From the NCBI GenBank assembly GCA_021286765.1, contig JAJTBS010000002.1, forward strand, positions 702,580 through 766,579: 64,000 bases of DNA. The letters run 5' to 3'. The notes beneath the pieces are model-generated. The model made no database searches, was not told the origin of the DNA, and saw only the letters and a list, made by a program, of their open reading frames with translations. Positions 7,936 through 15,762 of this stretch are shown here, piece after piece. The position numbers and the translations under genes are program-made. This DNA is from Holophagaceae bacterium (GTDB taxonomy: Bacteria; Acidobacteriota; Holophagae; Holophagales; Holophagaceae). The first letter of the stretch is position 1; the number at the start of each line of letters is the position of its first letter.

Positions 7936-9171
7936 TCAACGCTCGAACAGGACGATCCGGTTGCTGTTCGTGCCCTTGTCGTTGTTGCCCACGCCCCAGA
8001 TGTGGGCGGTCTTGGTGAAGGCCTGGCGGTTCACGAGGACGCCGTGGGCCCTGAAGCCGGCGCGCAGGCCCAGGGGCAGCACCACCTCGTCGAGGCGCAG
8101 CTTGCCGCGCCGGATCTCGCCCACCTCGAAGGCGACAAAGCCGCCGCGCTTCGTGAGCCGGTGCAGCTCTGCGAAGACCGCGGCCATGGTCTCCGACCAG
8201 CCCTCGAGGGTGCGGGGCGTGCTGATGCCCCGGCCGATGGCCTCGGCATCCAGGCCCGTGAACCAGCAGCGCAGCCAGTTGTCGCCGGCGTAGTCCACCA
8301 CATCGAGGAAGGGCGGCGAGGTGACCGTGAGGGCGATGCAGCCATCCATCAGCGTGCCGGTCTCCCGCGCATCGGCCGTGAGAAAGCGGGCGTCCTGGGC
8401 CGCCAGGGCCAGGTGCTGCCGCTGGCCCGCCTCCAGGCCCGCCAGCAGCTGTTTCGTCTTCTTGAGGATGAGGGCATGGGTGTCACGGTAGGCGGGCACC
8501 TGGCCGCGCTGCGCGTTGATCTGGCGCTGCTTTCCCGCCGTGAGGGCCTGGTTGGGGGGCAGGGTGTACACCGAGAAGAAGCCCGGGCTGTGGCCCGTGA
8601 GGCGGTTGGTGGCCACCATGCGGATCCAGGTGTCCAGCTCATCCAGCTCGCCGCTGGCGGCCCGGGCGAGGCACCAGTCGCGGAGGCCGCGGATCTCGGC
8701 TTCGGTGCCGGGGTGGAAGAACATGCCGAGGTCGAGGCCGTCCCCGGAGCCGGTCCGCGGGATGGCCTCCAGCCGCTGGGCGACTTCGGCGGGCTCCGGC
8801 GGCGTGAGCCTCGGTTCGGCCAGCATGCGCGAGAGGGGGTTCACGTCATTGGCGGCCACGCGGCGGCCCAGCAGGGCGGCCTCCAGGGCCGTGGTGCCCC
8901 GGCCGCTGAAGGGGTCGTAGACGCGCTCGCCGGGCTGGGTGAGGCGCTCGATGAAGTGGCGGGGCAGCTGGGGCTTGTAGCAGGCCCGGTACGAGATCTC
9001 ATGCAGGTTCGCGGCCTGGCGCTGCTTGGCGGTCCAGAGCTCCAGAGAGAGGCGCGGGTAGCTGGATCCTGCGGCCTCCACGGTGTCCCAGGCTTCCCCG
9101 GGCACGGACGGATCGGGGGCGAAGCCCGCCAGGAAGCCCCGCTGCGCCGCCTCCAAGTCCCCCGTCTCCAT
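7936..9171 (-). CDS. Orphan site-specific DNA methyltransferase (N6/N4 class)
   Basis: S-adenosylmethionine-dependent DNA methyltransferase of 411 residues. The N-terminal SAM motif is DPFSGRGTTALEAALLGR, and the catalytic motif IV is TSPPF, typical of the N4-cytosine/N6-adenine amino-methyltransferases. Here motif I precedes motif IV with an insert of about 190 residues between them. Start ATG at 9171 (METGDLEA) is preferred over a TTG at 9195. No restriction endonuclease or specificity subunit lies nearby, so it is either a regulatory or solitary methylase. An RNA target cannot be excluded from the motifs alone. Confidence 0.8.
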   Translation of the reverse strand: METGDLEAAQRGFLAGFAPDPSVPGEAWDTVEAAGSSYPRLSLELWTAKQRQAANLHEISYRACYKPQLPRHFIERLTQPGERVYDPFSGRGTTALEAALLGRRVAANDVNPLSRMLAEPRLTPPEPAEVAQRLEAIPRTGSGDGLDLGMFFHPGTEAEIRGLRDWCLARAASGELDELDTWIRMVATNRLTGHSPGFFSVYTLPPNQALTAGKQRQINAQRGQVPAYRDTHALILKKTKQLLAGLEAGQRQHLALAAQDARFLTADARETGTLMDGCIALTVTSPPFLDVVDYAGDNWLRCWFTGLDAEAIGRGISTPRTLEGWSETMAAVFAELHRLTKRGGFVAFEVGEIRRGKLRLDEVVLPLGLRAGFRAHGVLVNRQAFTKTAHIWGVGNNDKGTNSNRIVLFER

Positions 9172-9205
9172 CCGCTTCCGCCTGCCTTTCCGCAACCAAC
9201 CAGGA

Positions 9206-9211
9206 TAGCCT
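9206..9211 (+). promoter_or_regulatory. -10-like hexamer before the NtrY-like gene
   Basis: TAGCCT ends 7 nt before the ATG at 9219 with no Shine-Dalgarno between, the arrangement also seen at tsaB, surE, the 11.4-kb dehydrogenase and pcm. Confidence 0.3.
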
Positions 9212-9218
9212 GCTGGGG

Positions 9219-11300
9219 ATGCCTTCCCCCGCGCCCAAACGCCATCCCGAGCTGACGCGCCTCTATGTGGCCGTGGGCCTGGTGGCCGTGATCCTCATGA
9301 TCATCCTGGCCTACAAGGCGGTGGGGAACCGCGTGGCGGAGGGCGGGCTGGACGCGCCCTCCCGCTGGGCCCTGGTGGCCGTGGGCGTGCTGAACGCGCT
9401 GGCCATCGGCACGCTGCTGTTCATCGTGGCCCGCAGCCTGGCGAAGCTCTACTTCGAACGCAAGAGCGGCATCCTGGGCTCGCGGCTGCGCACCCGCATG
9501 GTGCTGACGCTGTTCATCGTGGGCATCGTGCCCAGCCTCATCCTCTTCGTGGTGGGGCGGAACTTCATCAACAAGAACGTGGAGCGCTGGTTCAGCCCCG
9601 AGACCGAGGTGGCCATCCGCGACGGCCAGAAGATGGCGGAGGACCTGCGCGCCGCCGCGAAGGCCCGCCTGGACTTCGGCGCGGGCCGACTGCTGGTCTC
9701 GGCTTCCGCCGAGCCCCAGGCCATCCGCGCCGCCTCGGGCCTGGACCTGGTGGCCGCCCTCAACGGCCGGGGCGAGGGGGGCATCCGAGGCCTGGACCTG
9801 GGGCCCGGCCTGCCGCCGCCGGGCCTTCAGGACCCCGCAGCCGGGGACAGCACCCAAGAGTCGCATGAAGGCCTGTGGATGCTGCGCCTGGTGCCGAGGG
9901 GCGACGGCCCCTGGGTGGTGGGCATCTTCCTGCCCCGGGAGACCCTGGACCGGGTGCTGGCCTTGGAGCAGCGGTACCGGGAGAGCCAGCAGATCCGCGC
10001 CAACCGCGACACCCTCCAGACCCTGCCCCAGAGCACCTTCCTCTTCCTGACGCTGCTCACCCTCTTCTTCGCCGTGTGGTCGGGCCTGGCCCTGGCGAAA
10101 TCGCTCAGCGAGCCCATCCGCGCCCTGGCCAAGGCCGCCCAGCGCGTGGGCAGCGGCGATCTGGAGGTGCAGCTGCCGGAGCTGGGCGAAGACGAGCTGG
10201 CCTTCCTGGCCCGCACCTTCAACGCCATGACCCGCGACCTCAAGACCAACCAGGCGGCCATCGAGGCCCAGGCCAGCCGCCTGGAACAGCAGCGGGCCTA
10301 CCTGGATCAGCTGCTGGCGGCGCTGCCCGTGGGCGTCATGAGCTGGCGGGCCGACGGCGAGCTGCGCACCTTCAACGCCGCCGCCCGCGCCTGGCTGGGT
10401 CTGGAGGCCTTCGATCCCACCGAGGCCCGTTGGGAGACCCTGGAGACCCTGCCGCGCCTGGGCCGCCTGCCTGAGCTGCTGGCGGCGGTGCGGGGCTCGA
10501 ACCGCGGCGTGCAGGAGGAGTTCCGCCTGGGCGGCGAGGGCGAGGGCCGCCCGGTCCGCGCCATCCTGGAACCCCTGCAGGGCGGCGGCGTGCTGGCGGT
10601 GCTGGAGGACCTCTCCCTGCTGGCCCAGGCGGAGAAACGCGCCGCCTGGCAGGAGGTGGCCCGGCGCATGGCCCACGAGGTGAAGAACCCGCTCACGCCC
10701 ATCCAGCTGACGGCCCAGCGGCTGCTCCGCAAGAACCGGGAGGGCCGGCTGGATGCCGCCGCCGTGCAGGAAGGGGCCGAGACGATCCTGGCGGAGGTGG
10801 CCAGCCTCTCGCGCCTGGTGGACAGCTTCAGCCGCTTCGCCCGCCTGCCCGTGCCCCAGTTCGCCCCCTGCGATCCGGCGGAGCTGCTGCGGCAGGTGGC
10901 TGCCCTCTACGGGCCCACCCACCCGGACATCCGCCTGGAGCTGTCCCTGCCCGAGGAACCCGTCTCGGCCCTGTGGGATGGCGACATGGTGAAGCGGGCC
11001 CTCATCAACTTCGTGGACAACGCCGTGGCCGCGGTGGAGGGCAAGGGCGTGGTGAGCCTGTCCCTGGCGGTGGCGGGGGCCTCCCTGCGCTTCGAGGTGG
11101 CCGATGATGGCGCCGGGGTGCCGGAGGCCGACCGCGAGCGGCTCTTCGAGCCCTACTTCTCCACCAAGCGCAAAGGCACGGGCCTGGGCCTGGCCATCGT
11201 GCGCCGGATCGCGCAGGACCACGGTGGCGACGCCCGCTACGAGGCCCTCGAGCGGGGCAGCCGCTTCAGCCTGGAGCTGCCCAAGGCGGGCAAGGGCTGA
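9219..11300 (+). CDS. NtrY-like membrane sensor histidine kinase
   Basis: Membrane kinase of 693 residues. N-terminal hydrophobic segments (about 15-36, 48-70, 90-112) are followed by an extracytoplasmic region. A further TM (FLFLTLLTLFFAVWSGLALA) and a HAMP domain (SEPIRALAKAAQRVGSGDLE) come next. A PAS-like stretch precedes the kinase. The His box is ARRMAHEVKNPLTPIQLTAQ, and the HATPase shows NFVDNAVAA, DDGAGVP, FEPYFSTK and GTGLGLAI. The HEVKNPLTPI box and domain order are typical of NtrY. The likely partner, an NtrX-like activator, is not adjacent but lies at 27.3-28.7 kb; that pairing is inference. Confidence 0.87.
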   Translation: MPSPAPKRHPELTRLYVAVGLVAVILMIILAYKAVGNRVAEGGLDAPSRWALVAVGVLNALAIGTLLFIVARSLAKLYFERKSGILGSRLRTRMVLTLFIVGIVPSLILFVVGRNFINKNVERWFSPETEVAIRDGQKMAEDLRAAAKARLDFGAGRLLVSASAEPQAIRAASGLDLVAALNGRGEGGIRGLDLGPGLPPPGLQDPAAGDSTQESHEGLWMLRLVPRGDGPWVVGIFLPRETLDRVLALEQRYRESQQIRANRDTLQTLPQSTFLFLTLLTLFFAVWSGLALAKSLSEPIRALAKAAQRVGSGDLEVQLPELGEDELAFLARTFNAMTRDLKTNQAAIEAQASRLEQQRAYLDQLLAALPVGVMSWRADGELRTFNAAARAWLGLEAFDPTEARWETLETLPRLGRLPELLAAVRGSNRGVQEEFRLGGEGEGRPVRAILEPLQGGGVLAVLEDLSLLAQAEKRAAWQEVARRMAHEVKNPLTPIQLTAQRLLRKNREGRLDAAAVQEGAETILAEVASLSRLVDSFSRFARLPVPQFAPCDPAELLRQVAALYGPTHPDIRLELSLPEEPVSALWDGDMVKRALINFVDNAVAAVEGKGVVSLSLAVAGASLRFEVADDGAGVPEADRERLFEPYFSTKRKGTGLGLAIVRRIAQDHGGDARYEALERGSRFSLELPKAGKG

Positions 11301-11387
11301 TCAGGCCCGGCGGCGCCTCCGCAGCCAGAGCCCCAGCGGCCCGAGCACCAGCCAGGCCAGCAGCACAAGCTTGAAGAGGGGGGACAC
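11301..11387 (-). CDS. Possible 28-residue single-span membrane peptide
   Basis: A GTG at 11387 with a GGAG Shine-Dalgarno 5 nt upstream opens a 28-codon frame: a short N terminus, one strongly hydrophobic stretch (LVLLAWLVLGPLGLWL) and a basic RRRRRA end. Its stop directly abuts the ntrY stop, convergent. The bases around its start are nearly identical to those around the proposed moaA start at 37524. No homologue is recognised, and it may be chance. Confidence 0.3.
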   Translation of the reverse strand: MSPLFKLVLLAWLVLGPLGLWLRRRRRA

Positions 11388-11439
11388 GGGCGCTCCGAGG
11401 CGGGGCCGGCGCCCTCCACCAGCCTCTCATGGCGGGGCG

Positions 11440-11445
11440 TATGCT
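11440..11445 (+). promoter_or_regulatory. -10-like hexamer before the dehydrogenase gene
   Basis: TATGCT ends 6 nt before the ATG at 11452, with no Shine-Dalgarno between; a candidate leaderless start. Confidence 0.35.
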
Positions 11446-11451
11446 GACCCC

Positions 11452-12348
11452 ATGGAGAGCCGCACGGAAGGGAAGGGCGCCTGCCTCATCGCGGGCTGCG
11501 GTTACACCGGCACCCGGCTGGCGCGGCGCTGGCTGGAGGGAGGCCCTGTCCTGGCCCTGGTGCGGGGGCCGGCCTCGGCGGCGGCCCTCCTCGGCCTGGG
11601 CATTCCGGCCATCGCCATGGACTTCGATGCGGAGGGCCCCTCTTTGGCACTGCCGCCGGATCTGCGCGCCGTGATCTACCTGGCCCCGCCCGGAGGCGGG
11701 GGAACGGAAGACCTCCGGCTCGCCCGGTTCCTCCGGGCCCTGGGCCCGGCCCACCCGCAAGTGTTAGTGTACCTGAGCACCACGGGCGTGTACGGGGACA
11801 CGCAGGGAGCCCCCGTGGACGAGGCCAGCCCCCTGGCGCCGCAGGAGGACCGGTCGAAGCAGCGCCGGGATGCGGAACGGCGGGTCGCCGCCTGGTGCGA
11901 GGAACGGAACCTCCGATGGGTGGTGTTCCGGGTGCCTGCCATCTACGGCCCCCACCGCCTGCCCCTGGACCGGCTCCAGCGGGGCGAGCCCGTGCTGCGA
12001 GCGGAGGATTCGGGGCCCGGCAACCGCATCCATGTGGACGACCTGGTGGCGGCCTGTCTCGCGGCCCTGGAGCGGCCCGTGTCCGGCGCGTTCAACCTGA
12101 CCGATGGGGTGCCGGAGAGCATGGCAGCCTTCACGGCCCGCGTGGCGGCCTTGGCGGGCCTGCCCACGCCGCGCCGGGTCTCCTGGGCTGAGGCGCAGAC
12201 CCTGCTGAGCCCCGGCCTTCTGGCCTTCCTGCGGGAGTCCCGCCGCGTCACGAGCCGCCGCGCGCAGGAGCTGGGCTGGGCACCGACCTATGGCGATCCC
12301 GACGACGGCATCCGCGCCAGCCTGGAGGAGATGGGCTGGGGATCCTAG
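11452..12348 (+). CDS. NAD(P)-binding epimerase/dehydratase-like protein (YeeZ type)
   Basis: Extended short-chain dehydrogenase-fold protein of 298 residues. The nucleotide-binding loop is LIAGCGYTGTRLARRW near the N terminus. VYLSTTGVYGDTQGAPVDE and VFRVPAIYGPHRLPLDRL match the NAD-dependent epimerase family. The catalytic YxxxK is not evident (the position reads DRSKQRRDAE), as in YeeZ-like members, so classical epimerase activity is doubtful. The ATG follows a -10-like hexamer; longer upstream frame was rejected. Its stop codon overlaps the apt stop inside CTAG, convergent. Confidence 0.78.
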   Translation: MESRTEGKGACLIAGCGYTGTRLARRWLEGGPVLALVRGPASAAALLGLGIPAIAMDFDAEGPSLALPPDLRAVIYLAPPGGGGTEDLRLARFLRALGPAHPQVLVYLSTTGVYGDTQGAPVDEASPLAPQEDRSKQRRDAERRVAAWCEERNLRWVVFRVPAIYGPHRLPLDRLQRGEPVLRAEDSGPGNRIHVDDLVAACLAALERPVSGAFNLTDGVPESMAAFTARVAALAGLPTPRRVSWAEAQTLLSPGLLAFLRESRRVTSRRAQELGWAPTYGDPDDGIRASLEEMGWGS

Positions 12349-12869
12349 TAGCGCAGCACGCTGAAGACGGGCAGCCCCTCGACCTTCTCGCGGCCGGGCA
12401 GGGAGGTCAGCTCGATGAAGACAGTCAGCGCCAGGGGCTGGGCCCCGGTGCGCTGGATCAGGCGCTGGGCGGCGGCGGCGGTGCCGCCGGTGGCCATGAC
12501 GTCGTCCACGATGAGCACGCGGTCCCCGGCCTTGAAGGCGTCCTGGTGGATCTCCAGGGCGTCCGAGCCGTACTCCAGACCGTAGGATTCCTTGAAGGTG
12601 GCCATGGGCAGCTTGCCGGGCTTGCGGGCCGGCACGAAGCCGACGCCCAGCTTCTGGGCCAGGGCGCTGCCGAAGATGAAGCCGCGGGACTCCAGCCCCA
12701 GCACATGGGTGGGCTGGAGGGCGAGCACGGGCTGGGCCATGGCGGCCACGGCCTCGCCGAAGGCCTCGGCGCTGGCCAGCAGGGGCGTGATGTCGCGGAA
12801 GAGGATCCCCGCTTTCGGGAAGTCCGGGACGTCGCGGACGAAGGAGCTGAGGGGCGTGGTGGTGGGCAT
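12345..12869 (-). CDS. apt: Adenine phosphoribosyltransferase
   Basis: Purine salvage enzyme making AMP from adenine and PRPP. The product is 174 residues, normal for Apt. FPKAGILFRDITPLL at the N terminus and the PRPP loop VLIVDDVMATGGTAAAA are diagnostic; the base-binding segment LESRGFIFG is also present. The ATG lies 2 nt after the acyP stop, so it is the last gene of surE-acyP-apt. Confidence 0.96.
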   Translation of the reverse strand: MPTTTPLSSFVRDVPDFPKAGILFRDITPLLASAEAFGEAVAAMAQPVLALQPTHVLGLESRGFIFGSALAQKLGVGFVPARKPGKLPMATFKESYGLEYGSDALEIHQDAFKAGDRVLIVDDVMATGGTAAAAQRLIQRTGAQPLALTVFIELTSLPGREKVEGLPVFSVLRY

Positions 12870-12871
12870 GG

Positions 12872-13144
12872 CTACCTGCGGATCTCGAAAGGAAAGGGTA
12901 GGGAGGATCGCATGTCCAGGGCCTCCCAGTCCAGCCGGGAGACCCGCCCGAAGGCGGGGCCCTGGGCCAGCCGGAGCCGGAGGGCCGCCAGCGCGGGCTC
13001 TGCTCCCTCGGCCTCGCCACTCACCGTGCCATCGGGCTCGTTGCGCACCCAGCCTGCCAGGCCGAGGGCCTGGGCCTCGCGCTGGGCGAAGCGCCGGTAG
13101 CCCACCCCCTGGACCTGCCCATGGACGCGGAAGGCGGCGGCCAT
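12872..13144 (-). CDS. acyP: Acylphosphatase
   Basis: Small (90 aa) cytosolic hydrolase of acyl phosphates. Both signature motifs are present: VHGQVQGVGYRRF (phosphate cradle with the catalytic Arg) and GLAGWVRNEPDGTV (catalytic Asn). It starts 4 nt after the surE stop and is followed within 2 nt by apt. Confidence 0.95.
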   Translation of the reverse strand: MAAAFRVHGQVQGVGYRRFAQREAQALGLAGWVRNEPDGTVSGEAEGAEPALAALRLRLAQGPAFGRVSRLDWEALDMRSSLPFPFEIRR

Positions 13145-13148
13145 GGCG

Positions 13149-13898
13149 CTACGGGTTGAAGGCCGCGTCGAAGTCGGCCTGCCGCGCCAGCGTCTCTGGA
13201 CAGCCCATGTCGAGGCGCAGGGGCGTCACGCTGGCGAAGCCGTGGAAGACCGCCTCCGCATCGGTGCCGGGGGCCTTGGCGTAGGTGGGGCCCGCGTCGC
13301 CGCCGATCCAGAAGTAGGGCGTGCTGCGGGGATCCACCCGGCGCTCTACCAGGTCGTGGTAGGCGCGGCTGTCCTGGCCCGTGAGGTGGAAGCCCTTGGG
13401 CTCCCCCTTGGGGAGGTTCACATTCCAGATGCGGTTGGCGGGCAGCTCCATGGCCTCCCAGCGCGCCAGGAAGCGGGCGATCCAGGGTTCGGCCCCCTCG
13501 AGCGACCCCCCGGGGTGGATGGAGAAGGCCGCGGCCCGGGCGCCCTGCAGGCGGCCCTCGAAGGCCGCGCCCACGGTGCCGGAGTAGAAGACATCCTCGC
13601 CCAGGTTGAAGCCGTGGTTGATGCCCGAGAGCACCCAGTCGGGCTTGCGGCCCAGCACCTCGCAGACGCCCAGCAGCACGCAGTCCACAGGGGTGCCGTC
13701 GCAGGCGAAGCGGTCCGGGGCGACCTCGTTCAGGCGCAGGATGTTGTGCAGACTCAGGGCCGAGGAGATGGCCGAGCGGTTGCGGTCGGGGGCCACGGTG
13801 ACGACCTTGCCGAAGGGCGCGGCAGCCCGGGCCAGGGCCGCGATGCCGGGGGCCCAGAGGCCATCGTCGTTGGTGAGCAGGATCAGGCGTTCGGACAT
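13149..13898 (-). CDS. surE: 5'/3'-nucleotidase SurE
   Basis: Metal-dependent nucleoside monophosphate phosphatase of 249 residues, a stationary-phase survival protein. The Asp pair is in LLTNDDG, then VAPDRNRSAISSALS (metal Ser), CDGTPVDCV and SGINHGFNLGEDVFYSGTVGAA, all in family order. First gene of the nucleotide-related surE-acyP-apt operon. The ATG sits 6 nt after a -10-like hexamer and lacks a Shine-Dalgarno. Confidence 0.96.
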   Translation of the reverse strand: MSERLILLTNDDGLWAPGIAALARAAAPFGKVVTVAPDRNRSAISSALSLHNILRLNEVAPDRFACDGTPVDCVLLGVCEVLGRKPDWVLSGINHGFNLGEDVFYSGTVGAAFEGRLQGARAAAFSIHPGGSLEGAEPWIARFLARWEAMELPANRIWNVNLPKGEPKGFHLTGQDSRAYHDLVERRVDPRSTPYFWIGGDAGPTYAKAPGTDAEAVFHGFASVTPLRLDMGCPETLARQADFDAAFNP

Positions 13899-13904
13899 GG
13901 ACCC

Positions 13905-13910
13905 AGTGTA
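13905..13910 (-). promoter_or_regulatory. -10-like hexamer, probable leaderless start of surE
   Basis: On the minus strand TACACT is followed by 6 nt and the surE ATG. Hexamer and spacing are identical to tsaB. Confidence 0.4.
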
Positions 13911-13964
13911 CCCGGTGGGTGGGGACCGCCTTCGCTGTCAGGATGGAATTCACCTCCAGGTTCC

Positions 13965-14543
13965 ATGGACGCCGACCTCCCCCTGCCTTCCACCCTGCCC
14001 ATCCCCCTCGGGGAGGCGGCCGCCCCCGGCCGCGCGGCGATCCTCCCCCGGCTCCGTGAAAGGATCGTGGCTTTCGCGGCATCCCGGGGTGCAGGCGCCC
14101 ACGCGGAGGACCTGGCGCAGGAGGTGCTGGTGCTGCTCCACACGAAGTACGGCCATCTGGAGACGGCGGAGGACCTGGTGCCCCTGGCCTTCCAGATCCT
14201 CCGCTTCAAGCTCTCGGCCCTGCGCCGCACGGCGGCCCGGCGCGGCGAGTACGACGCCGTGGAGGTGGAGGCCTTCCCGCCCCCCTCCGACGCGCCAGAT
14301 CCGGCCACGGTGCTGGAGCGCAAGGAGCTGCTGGCGAGGCTCATGGGCGGCATCGCCCGCATGGGCGAGCGCTGCCGCGAGCTGTTCCGCCTCAAGCTGC
14401 AGGGCCGCAGCTTTGCCGAGATCCAGGGGCTCATGGGCGCTGCCAGCCTGAACACGGTTTACACCTGGGACCACCGCTGCCGGAAGCAGCTGCTGGAGAC
14501 CCTGGGCGGCAGCTGGCAGGCCGCCGGAGGAGGGGCGCCATGA
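13965..14543 (+). CDS. ECF-like RNA polymerase sigma factor
   Basis: Alternative sigma factor of 192 residues. The region-2 part (ILPRLRERIVAFAASR to HAEDLAQEVLVLLHTKYG) carries the typical EDLAQEV helix. The region-4 part (LMGGIARMGERCRELFRLKLQGRSFAEI) holds the helix-turn-helix with the promoter -35 helix near NTVYTWDHRCRKQL. The start ATG at 13965 was chosen by homology because the longer frame runs over divergent surE. The stop overlaps the next start by 4 nt (ATGA), coupling it to a membrane protein with anti-sigma layout. Confidence 0.85.
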   Translation: MDADLPLPSTLPIPLGEAAAPGRAAILPRLRERIVAFAASRGAGAHAEDLAQEVLVLLHTKYGHLETAEDLVPLAFQILRFKLSALRRTAARRGEYDAVEVEAFPPPSDAPDPATVLERKELLARLMGGIARMGERCRELFRLKLQGRSFAEIQGLMGAASLNTVYTWDHRCRKQLLETLGGSWQAAGGGAP

Positions 14544-15646
14544 CGCGGATCGACGCCGAGAAGCTCCTGGGCGGCCATGCCACCGGCACCCTCACGGAGG
14601 TCGAACGCGCGGCCCTGTTTGCCGCGGCCCTGGACCACCAGGAGGTCTTCGACGCCCTGATGGATGAGGAGGCCCTGCGGGAGCTGCTGGCGGATCCTGC
14701 GGCCAAGGCCCAGCTTCTGGCCGCCCTCGCCCCGGTGGCCGCGCCCATGGTGGTGCCCCTCTGGCGCCGCACGGGCGTGCTGGGCGCCGGGGCAAGCCTG
14801 CTGGTGGCCTCCCTGGCAGGCCTCGCCTACCTCCGCAGCCCCGACAAGGCGGCGCCAGCACTGCGGCGGGAGACGGAGCCGGCCCCGGCCGCCAAGGTGG
14901 CCGAAGCAGCTCCTGCCACGCAGGTGGTCCCGCCAGCCGCGCGCAACCGGGTGGCCTCCGAGAAGGCCAAGGAGGCGCCGGCACCCACCCAGGCTGAAGC
15001 CCCGGCGGCGCTCCCGCCGTCAAAACCCGTGCCCCTGCGGGGGGCCAGCCCGGCGGCCGCTGCGCCCGTGGCTGTGGCGGCGGAGGCCTCCCGGGAGAAG
15101 GCAACCGAGTTCCGCCGGGCCGAGGCCCAGGACCAGCTGGCGAAGAAGGCCGAGGCGCCGAAGCCCGCCGCGGCGGTGGTGGAGGTGCTGGCCTCGGTGG
15201 CTCCGCCGCCCGCCGCCCAACCAGCCAAACGGGATCGTCCGGCCCAGGGCTTCGCGGAGCTGTCGCCCGGTGTGGTGTCCGGCGTCGTGGGCGGCGTGGC
15301 GCCGGCGTCTCCGCGCCGCGTGGAGTGGAAGGTCGCGGCCGAGTACAAACCCGCCTGGACCCTGGAACCCGGGGCCGAGGGCCTCACCCGCCTCCAGGTG
15401 AAGGGGCCTGAGGGCGCAACAGCCGTGCTGCTGAAGCGCGGGGCCGCAGGCGTGGCGGTGGTGCAGCTGGAGCGGGTGGAAACCCGCCGCGGCATGGACC
15501 ACTGGCGCGGGCAGGTGCGCCTCGCCGGAGGGGAGGTCCTCGACCTCTACCTGCTGAACAGCCCCACGGCCGAGCCTGAGCGCTTGCCGGAGGTTGGGCC
15601 TGTGGATGGATTCAGGGCCCGCATCTACCCGGCATCAAGGAATTAG
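14540..15646 (+). CDS. Membrane anti-sigma-like protein
   Basis: A 368-residue protein overlapping the sigma gene by 4 nt. The cytoplasmic N terminus (about 1-75) is helical and acidic (DAEKLLGGHATGTLTEVERA), as in zinc-less anti-sigma domains. One TM (GVLGAGASLLVASLAGLAYL, about 78-97) follows, then a long Ala/Pro/Lys-rich linker (about 100-235). A folded C-terminal domain (about 265-368; EWKVAAEYKPAW, VAVVQLERVE, VLDLYLLNS) lies outside the membrane. It probably holds the sigma factor and senses an envelope signal; no homologue-based proof is available here. Confidence 0.7.
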   Translation: MTRIDAEKLLGGHATGTLTEVERAALFAAALDHQEVFDALMDEEALRELLADPAAKAQLLAALAPVAAPMVVPLWRRTGVLGAGASLLVASLAGLAYLRSPDKAAPALRRETEPAPAAKVAEAAPATQVVPPAARNRVASEKAKEAPAPTQAEAPAALPPSKPVPLRGASPAAAAPVAVAAEASREKATEFRRAEAQDQLAKKAEAPKPAAAVVEVLASVAPPPAAQPAKRDRPAQGFAELSPGVVSGVVGGVAPASPRRVEWKVAAEYKPAWTLEPGAEGLTRLQVKGPEGATAVLLKRGAAGVAVVQLERVETRRGMDHWRGQVRLAGGEVLDLYLLNSPTAEPERLPEVGPVDGFRARIYPASRN

Positions 15647-15762
15647 GCCAGCGGACGCTTACCAAACTCCTTTTTCTTTTGAATCGCCTGAAAGGATTTC
15701 CTCGCCCGCGCCATTCCCTCCTGAACCGCGCCATGCCGGCGCGGCCCCACCGGGAGGAACCC

